Assembly: GCA_021850325.1 (NCBI GenBank)
Contig: JAJZMF010000008.1
Span: forward strand, 25,018-89,017
DNA from: Actinomycetes bacterium
GTDB lineage: Bacteria > Actinomycetota > Acidimicrobiia > Acidimicrobiales > Palsa-688
DNA: 64,000 bases
Reading direction: 5' to 3'
Each line of letters starts with the position of its first letter. Position 1 is the stretch's first letter. Shown here piece after piece: positions 1-9,277 of the stretch. Under the pieces are notes generated by a model. That model was not told where the DNA came from. It was given only the letters and a program-made list of their open reading frames with translations, and made no database searches. Position numbers and translations under genes: made by a program.

Positions 1-876
1 CTCGTCCAGCTGTTCCTGGGAGAGCACAGCCGCCAGTTCCTGCTCGGGGACCTCGATGCTGAGCCGCATGTCGCGCCGGTGGCCGCAGTCGACCACCTCG
101 ACCCGGCGTCGGGGCCCCCGTCCGGTCCCGGAGCGGGGGGGTGGGCTGGGCCGGCAGGCCTGCTCCCCCGTGACGTGGACCTCCGCTCCCGACCCGGCCA
201 GTAGCGAGGCGGTCAGCTCGATGGGCCTCTGGGTCGCAGACAGGCCCACCCTCTGGGGCCGTGGCCCCAACTGGGCGTGGTCGAGCCGCTCCAGGCTCAG
301 GGCAAGGTGCGATCCGCGCTTGTCGCGGGCCAGGGCGTGGATCTCGTCCACGATGACCGTCCGGGCCCGGCTGAGCGTGCGCCTGCTGCGGTCTGCGGTC
401 AGGTAGAGGTAGAGGCTCTCGGGAGTGGTGACCAGGATGGTGGGAGGGCCCTTGACCATGGCGGCGCGGGCCGCGGACGGCGTGTCGCCCGTCCGGACCG
501 CCACCGTCACCGGGGCGACCGGCAGGCCGAGACGCTCCGCTACCTGGGCGATCTCCGCCAGCGGGCGCTCGAGGTTGTGGTGGACGTCCACGGCCAGCGC
601 CTTCAGCGGTGAGACGTACACCACCCTGGTGCCACCGCCCACGTCCTCCCCGGCCTGGTGGGCCAGGTACGCCTCGTTGATGGCCATGAGGAACCCGGCC
701 AGGGTCTTGCCCGAACCGGTTGGAGCCGCTACCAGGACGTCCGTACCCGCCCTCACCAGGGGCCAGCCGAGGGCCTGGGGCTCGGTCGGGCCCTGTGGGA
801 ACCGCTCGGCGAACCAGGTGGCGATGGCCGGGTGCAGGTCCACGGAGGCAGGCAGGGTAGGGGCGCCGACTTCCAT
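1..876 (-). CDS. lhr: Lhr-like ATP-dependent helicase, N-terminal part (runs off the left edge)
   Basis: This is the first 292 codons of a superfamily 2 helicase of the Lhr group (large helicase-related, linked to DNA repair and RNA/DNA unwinding). Read on the minus strand it begins MEVGAPTLPASVDLHPAIA. It shows a Q-motif-like region (GPTEPQALGWP), motif I APTGSGKTLAGFL, motif Ia VSPLKALAVD, a TTPESL motif, motif II DEIHALARDKRG (DEIH box) and motif III GLSAT. These are the Lhr versions of the DEAD-box motifs. The start is ATG at 876, with an in-frame GTG two codons upstream. Helicase domain 2 and the C-terminal domains lie outside the window. It is divergent from rnpB. Confidence 0.9.
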   Translation of the reverse strand, partial: MEVGAPTLPASVDLHPAIATWFAERFPQGPTEPQALGWPLVRAGTDVLVAAPTGSGKTLAGFLMAINEAYLAHQAGEDVGGGTRVVYVSPLKALAVDVHHNLERPLAEIAQVAERLGLPVAPVTVAVRTGDTPSAARAAMVKGPPTILVTTPESLYLYLTADRSRRTLSRARTVIVDEIHALARDKRGSHLALSLERLDHAQLGPRPQRVGLSATQRPIELTASLLAGSGAEVHVTGEQACRPSPPPRSGTGRGPRRRVEVVDCGHRRDMRLSIEVPEQELAAVLSQEQLDE

Positions 877-1053
877 AGGCACATCTAACACCGCCCCGCC
901 GTCCAACACGCCGGCACATCGCGCTCGTCCGTCCGAGCGGGCGGGCGGGCGGGCGTGCGGGCCGGGCCGGCACGCCGGGGGCCCCGGGGGAGGCGGCGGC
1001 CCCGGGGGAGGCGGCGGCCCGCAGCCCGGGGCCCCGCAGCGCTACGATGGGGG

Positions 1054-1424
<371 letters not shown>

Positions 1425-1485
1425 TCGCAACTACCGCTCGCGGCCCACCTGGGCCTACCCGGTCGCCGGCCTGTAGTTTGACGGC

Positions 1486-1992
1486 GTGGCAGTGGTCCAC
1501 TTCCCAGTGACCGAGGCACCCTCCCTGCCTGCGGTGTGCGCAAAGACAGGAGAGCCGGCGGCCGAGCTGGTCGAGGTCCAGGCCTACCGCCGCCCGGCGA
1601 TGCCGCTCCTGCTCGGCTGGCTCTGGGCCGCCGGCCTGTACCCGCTCGGGCGCCGGACGGGCCGTACCAGCCTGAAGCTCCCGTTCCGCCCCGAGGTGGC
1701 AGACGGCTACCGACGGTGGCGCTGGGTGGTGACCGTGGTGATGGCGGTGGGGGCGGGACTGGTGGTCGGCGGCAGCTGGGCCTTCGCGCCGCTCGTGCCC
1801 GTGGGCAGCGGGCTGGCCTGTCTGGCGGCACTGGGCTGGTACCTCGACCTCCTGGCCCACACCTGTGGTGTGTACCTCTCGGGGGACGGCTCAGAGGTCA
1901 CGGTCACCCGGTGCCATCCCGGCTTCCGCCAGGCGGTGGAGCGTTCGCTCGAGGCGACGGGCCAGGGACGGGCCTCGACGCCCCGCCCGTGA
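1486..1992 (+). CDS. Small membrane protein of unknown function
   Basis: A 168-residue protein that I do not recognise as a named family. The N-terminal region contains VCAKTGEPA, a single-cysteine CxxTGEP motif. Two hydrophobic segments follow (about residues 77-95 and 99-118) after a basic stretch (GYRRWRW), so both termini are probably cytoplasmic. The C-terminal tail (VTVTRCHPGFRQAV) is soluble. It starts at GTG 1486 and its stop overlaps the GTG start of the next gene (GTGA at 1989-1992), so the two are probably co-transcribed and translationally coupled. Codon use matches the neighbours. No function is assigned. Confidence 0.7.
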   Translation: MAVVHFPVTEAPSLPAVCAKTGEPAAELVEVQAYRRPAMPLLLGWLWAAGLYPLGRRTGRTSLKLPFRPEVADGYRRWRWVVTVVMAVGAGLVVGGSWAFAPLVPVGSGLACLAALGWYLDLLAHTCGVYLSGDGSEVTVTRCHPGFRQAVERSLEATGQGRASTPRP

Positions 1993-2963
1993 GCAACCGG
2001 GCGCGCTCAGCTCCAGCCAACCCGGTCCTGCTGGCCCTGGTCGGCTCGGCGTGCATCTCCTCGTCCGCCGTGCTGGTGAGCCTGGCCGACCAGCCTCCGG
2101 GCACCACGGGCTTCTACCGCTGTGCCCTGGCCCTGCCCGGGCTGGCCCTGCTGAGCGGCGCCGAAGGCCGCCGCCTGGGCCGGCGGAGCCCCAACAGGCG
2201 GGTGGCAGCGGCACTGGCAGGGGCCTTCCTCGGTTTCGACCTCGTCCTGTGGGCGCACGCCATCTACGACGTCGGAGCGGGAGTGGCAACGGTCCTCGGG
2301 AACCTGCAGGTGGTCTTCGTGGCTGCGCTGGCCTGGCTGGTGATGCGGGAGCGGCCGGGGCGCAACTTCGTGCTCGCCCTGCCCGTGGTGGTGGGGGGCG
2401 TGGTCCTGGTCTCGGGCCTGGGCGCGCCCAGCCCGGCCGGCACGCACCCACTGGCCGGCGCTCTGTACGGGGTGGCTACCTCGATCAGCTACTCCGTCTT
2501 CCTGCTGCTGCTGCGCCGGGCGGCGAGCGGCCTGGCCCATGTGGCCGGGCCCATGCTGGACGCCACCGCCGGTGCCGCTGCGGCCGCACTGGTGCTCGGC
2601 CTCGCCCTCGGTGAGATGCGGTTCGGGGCCCCGCTGGCCGCTCTGGGCTGGCTGGCCACGCTGAGCCTGGTGAGCCAGACGGTGGGCTGGCTCTTCATCA
2701 CGTCCGCCCTGCCCAGGTTGCCTGCCGCCGTGTCGGCCCTGCTCCTGCTCATCCAGCCTGCCGGATCGCTCGTGCTGGCTGCTGCCGTGCTCGGCCAGCG
2801 TCCCAGCGGCCTGCAGGTGCTCGGTGCCGTCCTGGTCTGTTCCGGGGTGGCGGTGGCCGCGCTCCGCACCTCGGGAAGGCAGCGCCCGGTGCCCGCGGCA
2901 GCCCGCCCGGGGGGCGACCTGGGCACGGTCCCCTCCCTGCTCGGCGAGGAGGCGGCAGGTTGA
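1989..2963 (+). CDS. EamA/DMT-superfamily transporter
   Basis: A 324-residue integral membrane protein with about ten hydrophobic helices arranged as two EamA repeats. The first runs NPVLLALVGSACISSSAVLV to VVGGVVLVSGL, the second ALYGVATSISYSVFLLLL to VLVCSGVAVAAL. RxxLALPGLALL and QVVFVAALAWLVMRERP fit drug/metabolite transporters. The substrate cannot be told from sequence; family members move amino acids, nucleotides or other metabolites. The GTG at 1989 overlaps the preceding stop and begins the membrane-domain homology. A longer reading upstream would run through the previous gene in another frame and is rejected. A strong hairpin follows at 2974-3004. Confidence 0.85.
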   Translation: MSNRARSAPANPVLLALVGSACISSSAVLVSLADQPPGTTGFYRCALALPGLALLSGAEGRRLGRRSPNRRVAAALAGAFLGFDLVLWAHAIYDVGAGVATVLGNLQVVFVAALAWLVMRERPGRNFVLALPVVVGGVVLVSGLGAPSPAGTHPLAGALYGVATSISYSVFLLLLRRAASGLAHVAGPMLDATAGAAAAALVLGLALGEMRFGAPLAALGWLATLSLVSQTVGWLFITSALPRLPAAVSALLLLIQPAGSLVLAAAVLGQRPSGLQVLGAVLVCSGVAVAALRTSGRQRPVPAAARPGGDLGTVPSLLGEEAAG

Positions 2964-2973
2964 GACGCCGGCG

Positions 2974-3004
2974 GGGGCCGGCCGGCCAGGGAGCTACCGG
3001 CCCC
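2974..3004. terminator. Hairpin between convergent genes
   Basis: The arms GGGGCCGG (2974-2981) and CCGGCCCC (2997-3004) are perfect complements with a 15-nt loop. They lie between the convergent DMT transporter and aldo/keto reductase genes. There is no U-tract, which is common for high-GC actinobacteria. It could act on both strands. Confidence 0.5.
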
Positions 3005-3024
3005 GCGCTTGGCGCTGCCCGGTC

Positions 3025-3813
3025 TCAGTCCCCGGCCATGGCGTCCAGTTGCGCCAGCTCCTCGGCGGTCAGCTCGAAGTCGCCGATGTCGAAGTTCTGC
3101 TCGATGCGGTCGTTGTGGGCGGACTTGGGGATGACGACGAAACCCTTGTCCACGTGCCAGCGGAGCACCACCTGGGCGGGAGCCTTGGAGCGGGCACGGG
3201 CCACCTCGGCCAACGCCGGGTGGTCCAGGTTGCAACGCCGCAGCGGGCTGTAGCCCTCCAGGAGGACTCGGCGCTCGGCCAGCGCAGCGGCGGTAGCCGG
3301 GTCGTAGAGGCTCGGGCTCCAGCGGATCTGGTTGACCGACGGAGCCTCGCCGGTCGCTGCCACCAGCTCGTCGACCTGGGCGATGGAGTAGTTGCTCACC
3401 CCGATGGAGCGGGTCTTGCCTGCGTCGCGTGCTGCAATGAACTGCGCCCAGGTCTCCGGGCGCGCCTCACCGTTGGGCGGCCAGTGGACCAGCCACAGGT
3501 CGACGTGGTCCAGCCCGAGCAGGCGAAGGCTCTGGTCGATCGTCTCGGTCTCCCGTCCCGCGTTCTCGGGCGGGCACTTGGTGGTTATGAAGACATCGGC
3601 CCGGTCCACCCCGCTGTCGCGCAGAGCTGCTCCCACCTGGGCCTCGTTGCCGTAGCCGGTGGCGGTGTCGATGTGGCGGTAGCCAGTCTCCAGGGCGTGC
3701 AGGGTGGCCCGGTAGGCCTCGTCGCCCTCCAGTTGCCACGTGCCAAAACCGATGACCGGTATGGAGCTGCCGTCCCTCAGGGGGAGCGCATGTCTCCCCA
3801 GATCGTTCCCCAC
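3025..3813 (-). CDS. Aldo/keto reductase
   Basis: A 262-residue NADPH-dependent oxidoreductase with the complete AKR catalytic tetrad: Asp49 (GYRHIDTATGYGNE), Tyr54, Lys79 (TTKCPPEN) and His110 (WLVHWPPN). Further AKR signatures are GVSNYSIAQVDEL and the C-terminal cofactor segment VIPKSAHNDRIEQN. Length and layout resemble the bacterial AKR5-like 2,5-diketo-gluconate reductase group, but the substrate is unknown; these enzymes reduce aldehydes and ketones, often in detoxification. The start is GTG. The gene stands alone, with a 186-nt gap to the helicase gene upstream. Confidence 0.93.
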   Translation of the reverse strand: MGNDLGRHALPLRDGSSIPVIGFGTWQLEGDEAYRATLHALETGYRHIDTATGYGNEAQVGAALRDSGVDRADVFITTKCPPENAGRETETIDQSLRLLGLDHVDLWLVHWPPNGEARPETWAQFIAARDAGKTRSIGVSNYSIAQVDELVAATGEAPSVNQIRWSPSLYDPATAAALAERRVLLEGYSPLRRCNLDHPALAEVARARSKAPAQVVLRWHVDKGFVVIPKSAHNDRIEQNFDIGDFELTAEELAQLDAMAGD

Positions 3814-3999
3814 TTGTCAGCCCTTCCTGTCAGGGCCTGCCGGTCGCCGGTGACCCAGCGCTGCGAGGGCGCGTGGCCGGCACCGCTGGCCTATGGTCCG
3901 TCGGGCCAAGTTAGCCCGGGCCGGCCCGGTCTGCGCCGCCGGTGCGCCCGGAGCGGCCCCGGGGGCGGTCGCCGGCGAGCGCCGCGCAGGCAGGTTCAG

Positions 4000-6102
4000 T
4001 CAGCACCACAGGTGGTCGAGGTCGACCGCCACCCGGTGCCCGGGCTCCGTCGTGACAGCCCCGGGCCCCAGCGGCCCCCGGCCTGTTTCGTGCACCTCGA
4101 ACAGGCGGCGCACGTCGTCGGTGAGGAAGCGGCTCTCCGGGGCGAACCCGTGCCTGTCGTCCAGCGCCCTGCGGTGGTAGTGCATGCGCAGCGGGGTGTA
4201 GAGGTAGAGGCGGTCCCGGGCACGGGTCACGGCCACGTAGAGCAGGCGCTGCTCCTCCTCGACGCCCTCGGCGCTGCCGAGGGCCATGTCGATGGGCATG
4301 AAGCCGTCCACCATGTGGGGGACGTGGACGGTGCCCCACTCGAGGCCCTTGGCCGAATGGATGGTGGAGATGACGACGTAGTCCTCGTCCAGCACGGGGG
4401 GCCCGGCGAGGTCGCCCGTGCTCTCGGGCGGGTCGAGGGCCAGCTCTGCCAGCCAGGACCGCAGGTCGGTCGCGGTGCGGGCGGAGCCGGCGAGGCGCTG
4501 CAGGTCCTTGGTACGCGTGGGCTGGCCCGGGTAGCGCAGGGCTATGAGGGGGGCGAGGGTGGCCACGAGGGCTTCGGCGGCAGGTCCGGGGGCAGCGCAG
4601 GTGCGGGCCTGTGCGAGCAGGGCCAGGGTGCTGGAGAGGGGGCCACGCACCGGCGGGTCTGCCGAAGCCACCATGGACGGCCAATCCTCCAGGGCGTCGG
4701 TGGCGGCCATGGCGTGGGCTACCAGGCGGCGTGCCCTTGTCGGACCGACGCCGTCGTGAAGACGGAGGAGCCGGTACCACGAGAGCTCGTCATGGGGGTT
4801 GGAGAGCAGGCGACCGGCAGCGATGAAGTCCTTGACGTGGGCGGTCTCCAGGAAGCGCAGGCCACCGTACTTGCGGTACGGGACCCCTCGGGCGGACAGC
4901 TCGAGCTCGATGAGGTCGCTGTGGTGGGAGGCACGCACCAGTACGGCCTGGTCGTTCAGGCGCTCGCCGGCCTCGTGGGCGGCCAGCACGTTGTCGACGA
5001 GGGCACGGGCCTCGGCGACGGCGTCGGCACAGCGCACCAGCAACGGGCGTTGCCCGGGCCCCCGGTCCGCGTACAGGGTGACGCTCGCGGCCGCCTCGCC
5101 CGGTCGCAGTGCATTGGCCACGTCGAGGACCTGCTGGCGGGAACGGAAGTTGCGCTCGAGACGCAGGGCCAGCGCCCCGGGGAAGCCGAGGACCGCCTCC
5201 CGCAGGTGCCTGGCGCTCGCCCCTCGGAAGCCGTAGACGGCCTGGGCCTCGTCGCCCACCACGGTCAGCCCCCGGCCCCGGGGTGCCAGCCGGCAGACGA
5301 TCTCCGCCTGGAGCGGGTTGAGGTCCTGGTACTCGTCGACGAGCACGTGCTCGTAGGCCTCACTGAGGTGACGGCCCACCGCCGGGTCGCCCAGGAGGGC
5401 GTCCCAGTACAACAGCAGGTCGTCGTAGTCGAGCAGCCCCTGAGCGCGTTTGCGGGCTGTGTAGGCCCGGAAGAGCTCGCCGACCGCCTCCTGGTGGGGC
5501 CGGCACCAGGGGTAGTCGCCGGCCAGCACATCGCTCAGGGGGCGCCTGGTGTTGACGCAGCGCGAGTAGACCTCGACCAGGGTCGCCGACCGGGGCGCTC
5601 TGGTCCGGGTACCGGACAGCTCGAAGTCGGCCCGCATGATCTCCATGAGGTCCGCCCCCTCGCCCGGGGTGAGCACCCCGAAGCCCTTGGGGAGCCCGAG
5701 CACCTCGGAATGGGCGGACACAATACGGTGGGCCACGGCGTGGAAGGTGCCTCCGAAGGGCCGTCGGCGACCGTCGAGGCCTGCCAGTTGGCTGGCCCGC
5801 CACAGCATCTCCTCCGCGGCGCGGCGGGTGAAGGTGAGCAGGAGGACACGTTCGGGCGGGACGCCCCGGCTGAGCAGATGGGCGACCCTGGCCACCAGGG
5901 CGCGGGTCTTGCCCGTCCCCGCTCCCGCCAGCACGACCAAGGGCCCGTCGCCGTGCGCCGCCACTGCGGCCTGGGCGTCGTCCAGCCCGTCTGCCCACAC
6001 GCCCCCGGTCCGGGCGCCGTCGCTCGGGGCGCCGTCGCTCGGGGCGCCGCAAGTCGGGCCGGAAGGGCCCGGCAGTGAGGCGGGTGCCAGGGAGGCGAAC
6101 AT
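4000..6102 (-). CDS. UvrD/PcrA-like superfamily 1 DNA helicase
   Basis: A 700-residue SF1A helicase predicted to unwind DNA 3'-5' using ATP. Motifs in order: Walker A AGAGTGKTRAL (about 59-69), motif Ia LLTFTRRAAEEM, Walker B VLVDEYQDLNPLQ (about 254-265), motif III VVGDEAQAVYGFRGA, motif IV RLERNFRSRQQVL, motif V ISTIHSAKGLEWGTVHVP, and motif VI LLYVAVTRARDRLYLYTP. It is slightly shorter than canonical UvrD and lacks the long tudor-like C-terminus. The first ~45 residues are Gly/Pro/Ser-rich and include a GAPSDGAPSDGA duplication from a 15-bp tandem repeat. The start is ATG at 6102. The long open frame on the opposite strand is an antisense shadow. Confidence 0.93.
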   Translation of the reverse strand: MFASLAPASLPGPSGPTCGAPSDGAPSDGARTGGVWADGLDDAQAAVAAHGDGPLVVLAGAGTGKTRALVARVAHLLSRGVPPERVLLLTFTRRAAEEMLWRASQLAGLDGRRRPFGGTFHAVAHRIVSAHSEVLGLPKGFGVLTPGEGADLMEIMRADFELSGTRTRAPRSATLVEVYSRCVNTRRPLSDVLAGDYPWCRPHQEAVGELFRAYTARKRAQGLLDYDDLLLYWDALLGDPAVGRHLSEAYEHVLVDEYQDLNPLQAEIVCRLAPRGRGLTVVGDEAQAVYGFRGASARHLREAVLGFPGALALRLERNFRSRQQVLDVANALRPGEAAASVTLYADRGPGQRPLLVRCADAVAEARALVDNVLAAHEAGERLNDQAVLVRASHHSDLIELELSARGVPYRKYGGLRFLETAHVKDFIAAGRLLSNPHDELSWYRLLRLHDGVGPTRARRLVAHAMAATDALEDWPSMVASADPPVRGPLSSTLALLAQARTCAAPGPAAEALVATLAPLIALRYPGQPTRTKDLQRLAGSARTATDLRSWLAELALDPPESTGDLAGPPVLDEDYVVISTIHSAKGLEWGTVHVPHMVDGFMPIDMALGSAEGVEEEQRLLYVAVTRARDRLYLYTPLRMHYHRRALDDRHGFAPESRFLTDDVRRLFEVHETGRGPLGPGAVTTEPGHRVAVDLDHLWC

Positions 6103-6143
6103 ACGTACGACACTATGCCACGTAGCCGCCGGGGCCGCGCCGG

Positions 6144-6929
6144 CTACTCCCGGGGCGCCAACCCGTACATGAGGAGGTCCACCAGGCCGGCGACGTAACG
6201 CTCGCGTTGCTCGGGGTCAGCCAGGTCTATGCCGTGCAACCGACGCAGCCCCTCGGCCGAGCTCGCCAGTGACCCCAGGCCCAGGCTGACCAGGGCGACG
6301 AAGACCTCCACGTCCACCTCTCTGGCCGCTCCGAGCTGCACAGCGGCCCGCACCAGCGCCCGGCCCCGCTCGATCAGGGGCTCGGCCTGCTCAACCAGGT
6401 ACTGCAGGCGCTCGGGTGCGTCCGGCCCCGACCCGTTGGACATGGCGGCAGTGAGGTGGGGGAAGCGTGCTGCGTCCTCGATCTGGCGGCGCAGGTGCCC
6501 GGCCAGCAGCCCGCCCTGGCCGGGAGGCTCACCCTGGCCGGGCGGCTCACCCCCACCGGCCCCGGCTCCCGGTGCGGGGTCGAGCCGGCTGCCCACCGTG
6601 CCCACGGCGGTGTCGACGCACGCCCGCCACAGGGCGTCCTTGGTGGCGAAGTGGCGTTGCAGGGTGGGGAGCGAGATCTGGAGCTCGCGCGCCACCTTGC
6701 GCAGCGACAGCCCGGTGGCCCCATTGGCCTGTACCGCCCGCAGGGCCACCTCGACGATGGCTTCCCGGGTGACAACGGGGCCCTCGCCGTGGCGGGGCCT
6801 ACCTCTGCGGCGCGTTGGTGCAGGCGGGGGCGCCGGGGCGCGCCCACCTGGGGGGGCCGGCTGCCCGTCGCCCTCGGGTGCTGCCATGCAGCGTTCGGGG
6901 CCACCCCCGTCCTGGCCCTTTTGCGCCAT
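6144..6929 (-). CDS. TetR-family transcriptional regulator
   Basis: About 261 residues. A disordered Pro/Gly/Arg-rich N-terminal tail (ending RRRGRPRHGEGP) precedes a TetR helix-turn-helix, VTREAIVEVALRAVQ to ISLPTLQRHFATKDALW. The ligand domain contains a GEPPGQGEPPGQGG insertion from a short duplication. The ATG at 6929 is preferred over the in-frame TTG at 6938; an ATG 14-15 codons further in is also possible. It is divergent from the MMPL exporter gene with only 62 bp between the starts, which suggests it represses that transporter and itself in response to an exported compound (inference). Confidence 0.85.
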   Translation of the reverse strand: MAQKGQDGGGPERCMAAPEGDGQPAPPGGRAPAPPPAPTRRRGRPRHGEGPVVTREAIVEVALRAVQANGATGLSLRKVARELQISLPTLQRHFATKDALWRACVDTAVGTVGSRLDPAPGAGAGGGEPPGQGEPPGQGGLLAGHLRRQIEDAARFPHLTAAMSNGSGPDAPERLQYLVEQAEPLIERGRALVRAAVQLGAAREVDVEVFVALVSLGLGSLASSAEGLRRLHGIDLADPEQRERYVAGLVDLLMYGLAPRE

Positions 6930-6958
6930 GAGGAACAAAGCCTAGCACCAGGTATTAG

Positions 6959-6968
6959 GTCAACTGAC
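6959..6968. promoter_or_regulatory. Candidate operator in the TetR/MMPL divergent promoter
   Basis: A short inverted repeat, GTCA-AC-TGAC, lies midway between the divergent starts at 6929 and 6992. On the minus strand it overlaps a TTGACC -35-like box for the regulator gene. The arms are only 4 bp, so this is tentative. Confidence 0.3.
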
Positions 6969-6991
6969 TCTTTGTGTGTTAGCCTTTCCCC

Positions 6992-9244
6992 ATGGGAACC
7001 TACGGGGCAGGGCGGGACAGTGGCCCGGGCCGGGCGGGAGGCAGGGCTACGGTGCCCGGGCGGGGCCGCCTGGCAGCGGTCGGGACGGCGAGCGCCGGTC
7101 ACCCCTGGCGCGTCTTCGCGGCTTGGGCAGTGGTCCTCGTGGCGGTGCTGGGGCTCAGCCGCGCCGCAGGTGGCGCCTACAGCGACAACGTCAACCTCGG
7201 GAACACGGGGCCCAACACGGGCCTGCAACTGCTCAAAGCGAACGACAGGGCGGCCTCGGGCTACACGGGCACGGTGGTGCTCCGGTCCTCGTCGGCACCG
7301 CTCACGTCGGCCCGTACGGCCATCGACCAGGCTCTGGCCAACCTCGGGCACCTGTCCCACGTGATCGCGGTCACCAACCCGCTGAGCCCGCAGCACCCCA
7401 CAGTCTCGGCCGACGGCAGGACGGGCTACATCAACGTCCACACCGACGTGCTCCCAAAGACGTTGGGCAGTGGCTTCGAGGCCCAGTTGCGGGTGGCTGA
7501 CCGCCCGCTGGTCTCGGCGGGCCTCGAAGTCCAGTACGGGGGCCAGTTCGACCAGTTGTTCCGGCCCAAGGCAACCGATGCCCGCTCCGAACTGATCGGC
7601 TTCATCGTCGCCGCAGTCGTCCTGCTGGTCGGTTTCGGCAGCGTGGCCGGCGCGCTGTTGCCCCTGGTCACAGCGCTGTTCGCCGTCCTGGTCGGGCTGA
7701 ACCTGCTCGGGATCTTCTCGTCTCTGGCGACGTTCGGCACGGCTTCACCCACGCTGGCGCTGATGATCGGCCTCGGGGTGGGGATCGACTACGCCGTCTT
7801 CCTCACGACCCGGTTCCGCCAGCAGGTCGCGGACGGGGTGCCCCCGCTCGAGGCCGCCGCCGTGTGCGCCTCCACGAGCGGGCGGGCGGTCCTGGTCGCC
7901 GGCGGCACCGTCTCGGTCGCCATGCTGGGCTTGTTCGTCTCGGGTATCAGCTTCATCGGCATGCTCGGGCTGGCCGCCGTCTTCGGGGTGGTCACGGCGG
8001 TTGCCGGGGCGCTGACCCTGGTGCCGGCGGCGCTGGGCCTGCTCGGCCGCCAGGTGGACAGGCTGCACATCGGCCGCACCGTGGCCGAATCGGGTGAGGA
8101 CGGCGACGGCTGGCACCGCTATGCGGCCGTGGTGGGCCGGCACCCCTGGGCCTTCCTGGCGGCGGGCCTCGTCCTGCTCGGCACGCTCGCAGTGCCCCTC
8201 CTCTCGATCCGGCTGGGACACGTCGACGACGGGGCGGATCCCGCCAGCTACACCGACAAGCAGGCCTACGACCTCATGGCCCGGGGGTTCGGGGCCGGGG
8301 CGAACGGGCCCTTCACGGTCGTGGTGGAGCTGCCGCCCGGCACGCCACCCGCCACCGCCGGCCAGCTCGGCGCCCGCACGGAAGAGGCGCTGGCCTCGGT
8401 CCCCGACGTGGCCCGGGTCAGCCCCTTCAGCCCGACCGCCAACGGCAAGCTGCTCGTAGGGACGGTGGTGCCGGCCAGTTCTCCCCAGCAGGCGGCGACC
8501 ACGACCCTGTACAACCGCCTGGTCGGCACCTCGGTGCCCGCAGCGCTGAGAGGCAGCGGGGCCAAGGGGTACGTCAGTGGGGCAACGGCCAGCCAGATCG
8601 AGTTCACGTCCATGCTGACCGGCAAGCTGCCCGTGATCATCCTCGTGGTGGTGGCGACGGCGTTCGCCCTCATCCTCGTCGCCTTCCGCAGCCTCCTGCT
8701 CGCAGTCAAGGCGGCCCTGCTCAACCTGGTGAGCATCTCAGCCGCCTACGGGGTGATCGTGGCCGTGTTCCAGTGGGGCTGGGGGAGGAGCCTGCTCGGG
8801 GTGAGCGAGAACGTCCCCATCGAGTCCTATGTGCCCGTGCTCATGTTCGCCATCGTGTTCGGCCTGTCCATGGACTACGAGATCTTCCTACTGACCCGGG
8901 TCAAGGAGAACTGGGACGCCACCAGGGACCACCGCCTGTCGGTGGCCCGGGGGCTCTCGTCCACCGGGCGGGTGATCACCTGCGCCGCTCTCATCATGGC
9001 CAGCGTCTTCATCGCCTTCGTGGGTTCCACCCAGGTTGTGATCAAGATGCTGGCGGTCGGGCTGGCCAGCAGCGTCGTGCTCGACGCCACGGTCGTCCGG
9101 CTGCTCCTCGTCCCTGCGGTCATGTACCTGCTCGGGCCGTCCAGCTGGTGGCTGCCCAGGTGGTTGGACCGCCTGCTGCCCAGGCTGGAGATCGAGGCCG
9201 AGGTGCCGAGCAGTGAGGCCGAGAGCCCTCAACTGGTGGGCTGA
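6992..9244 (+). CDS. MMPL-family (RND superfamily) transporter
   Basis: A 750-residue membrane exporter with the duplicated MMPL layout: TM1 near FAAWAVVLVAVLGLS, a large extracytoplasmic loop, TM2-6 (ELIGFIVAAVVLLVGF onward), a second loop, then TM7-12. Both repeats carry the family TM4/TM10 motif: LGVGIDYAVFLTTRFRQQ in the first and FGLSMDYEIFLLTRVKENWD in the second. Their Asp-Tyr pairs are the proton-relay residues of MmpL proteins. Such proteins export lipids, siderophores or drugs; the substrate is not evident. The ATG at 6992 has no clear Shine-Dalgarno and may be leaderless. The divergent TetR gene is the likely regulator. Confidence 0.93.
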   Translation: MGTYGAGRDSGPGRAGGRATVPGRGRLAAVGTASAGHPWRVFAAWAVVLVAVLGLSRAAGGAYSDNVNLGNTGPNTGLQLLKANDRAASGYTGTVVLRSSSAPLTSARTAIDQALANLGHLSHVIAVTNPLSPQHPTVSADGRTGYINVHTDVLPKTLGSGFEAQLRVADRPLVSAGLEVQYGGQFDQLFRPKATDARSELIGFIVAAVVLLVGFGSVAGALLPLVTALFAVLVGLNLLGIFSSLATFGTASPTLALMIGLGVGIDYAVFLTTRFRQQVADGVPPLEAAAVCASTSGRAVLVAGGTVSVAMLGLFVSGISFIGMLGLAAVFGVVTAVAGALTLVPAALGLLGRQVDRLHIGRTVAESGEDGDGWHRYAAVVGRHPWAFLAAGLVLLGTLAVPLLSIRLGHVDDGADPASYTDKQAYDLMARGFGAGANGPFTVVVELPPGTPPATAGQLGARTEEALASVPDVARVSPFSPTANGKLLVGTVVPASSPQQAATTTLYNRLVGTSVPAALRGSGAKGYVSGATASQIEFTSMLTGKLPVIILVVVATAFALILVAFRSLLLAVKAALLNLVSISAAYGVIVAVFQWGWGRSLLGVSENVPIESYVPVLMFAIVFGLSMDYEIFLLTRVKENWDATRDHRLSVARGLSSTGRVITCAALIMASVFIAFVGSTQVVIKMLAVGLASSVVLDATVVRLLLVPAVMYLLGPSSWWLPRWLDRLLPRLEIEAEVPSSEAESPQLVG

Positions 9245-9277
9245 CCGCCGGCTCGGCCCTGGGAGCGGCCGGCTCAG
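9241..9277. terminator. Bidirectional hairpin containing both stop codons
   Basis: CTGA at 9241-9244 pairs with TCAG at 9274-9277, and GCCGGC blocks inside extend the stem with a two-base bulge. The stem contains the TGA of the MMPL gene and the TGA of the convergent GGDEF-EAL gene. Confidence 0.45.

Noticed and set aside
2824..6078. 1084-residue open frame on the plus strand
   Set aside because: It is antisense to the aldo/keto reductase and UvrD-like helicase, both with full catalytic motifs. Long antisense frames are common in very GC-rich DNA.
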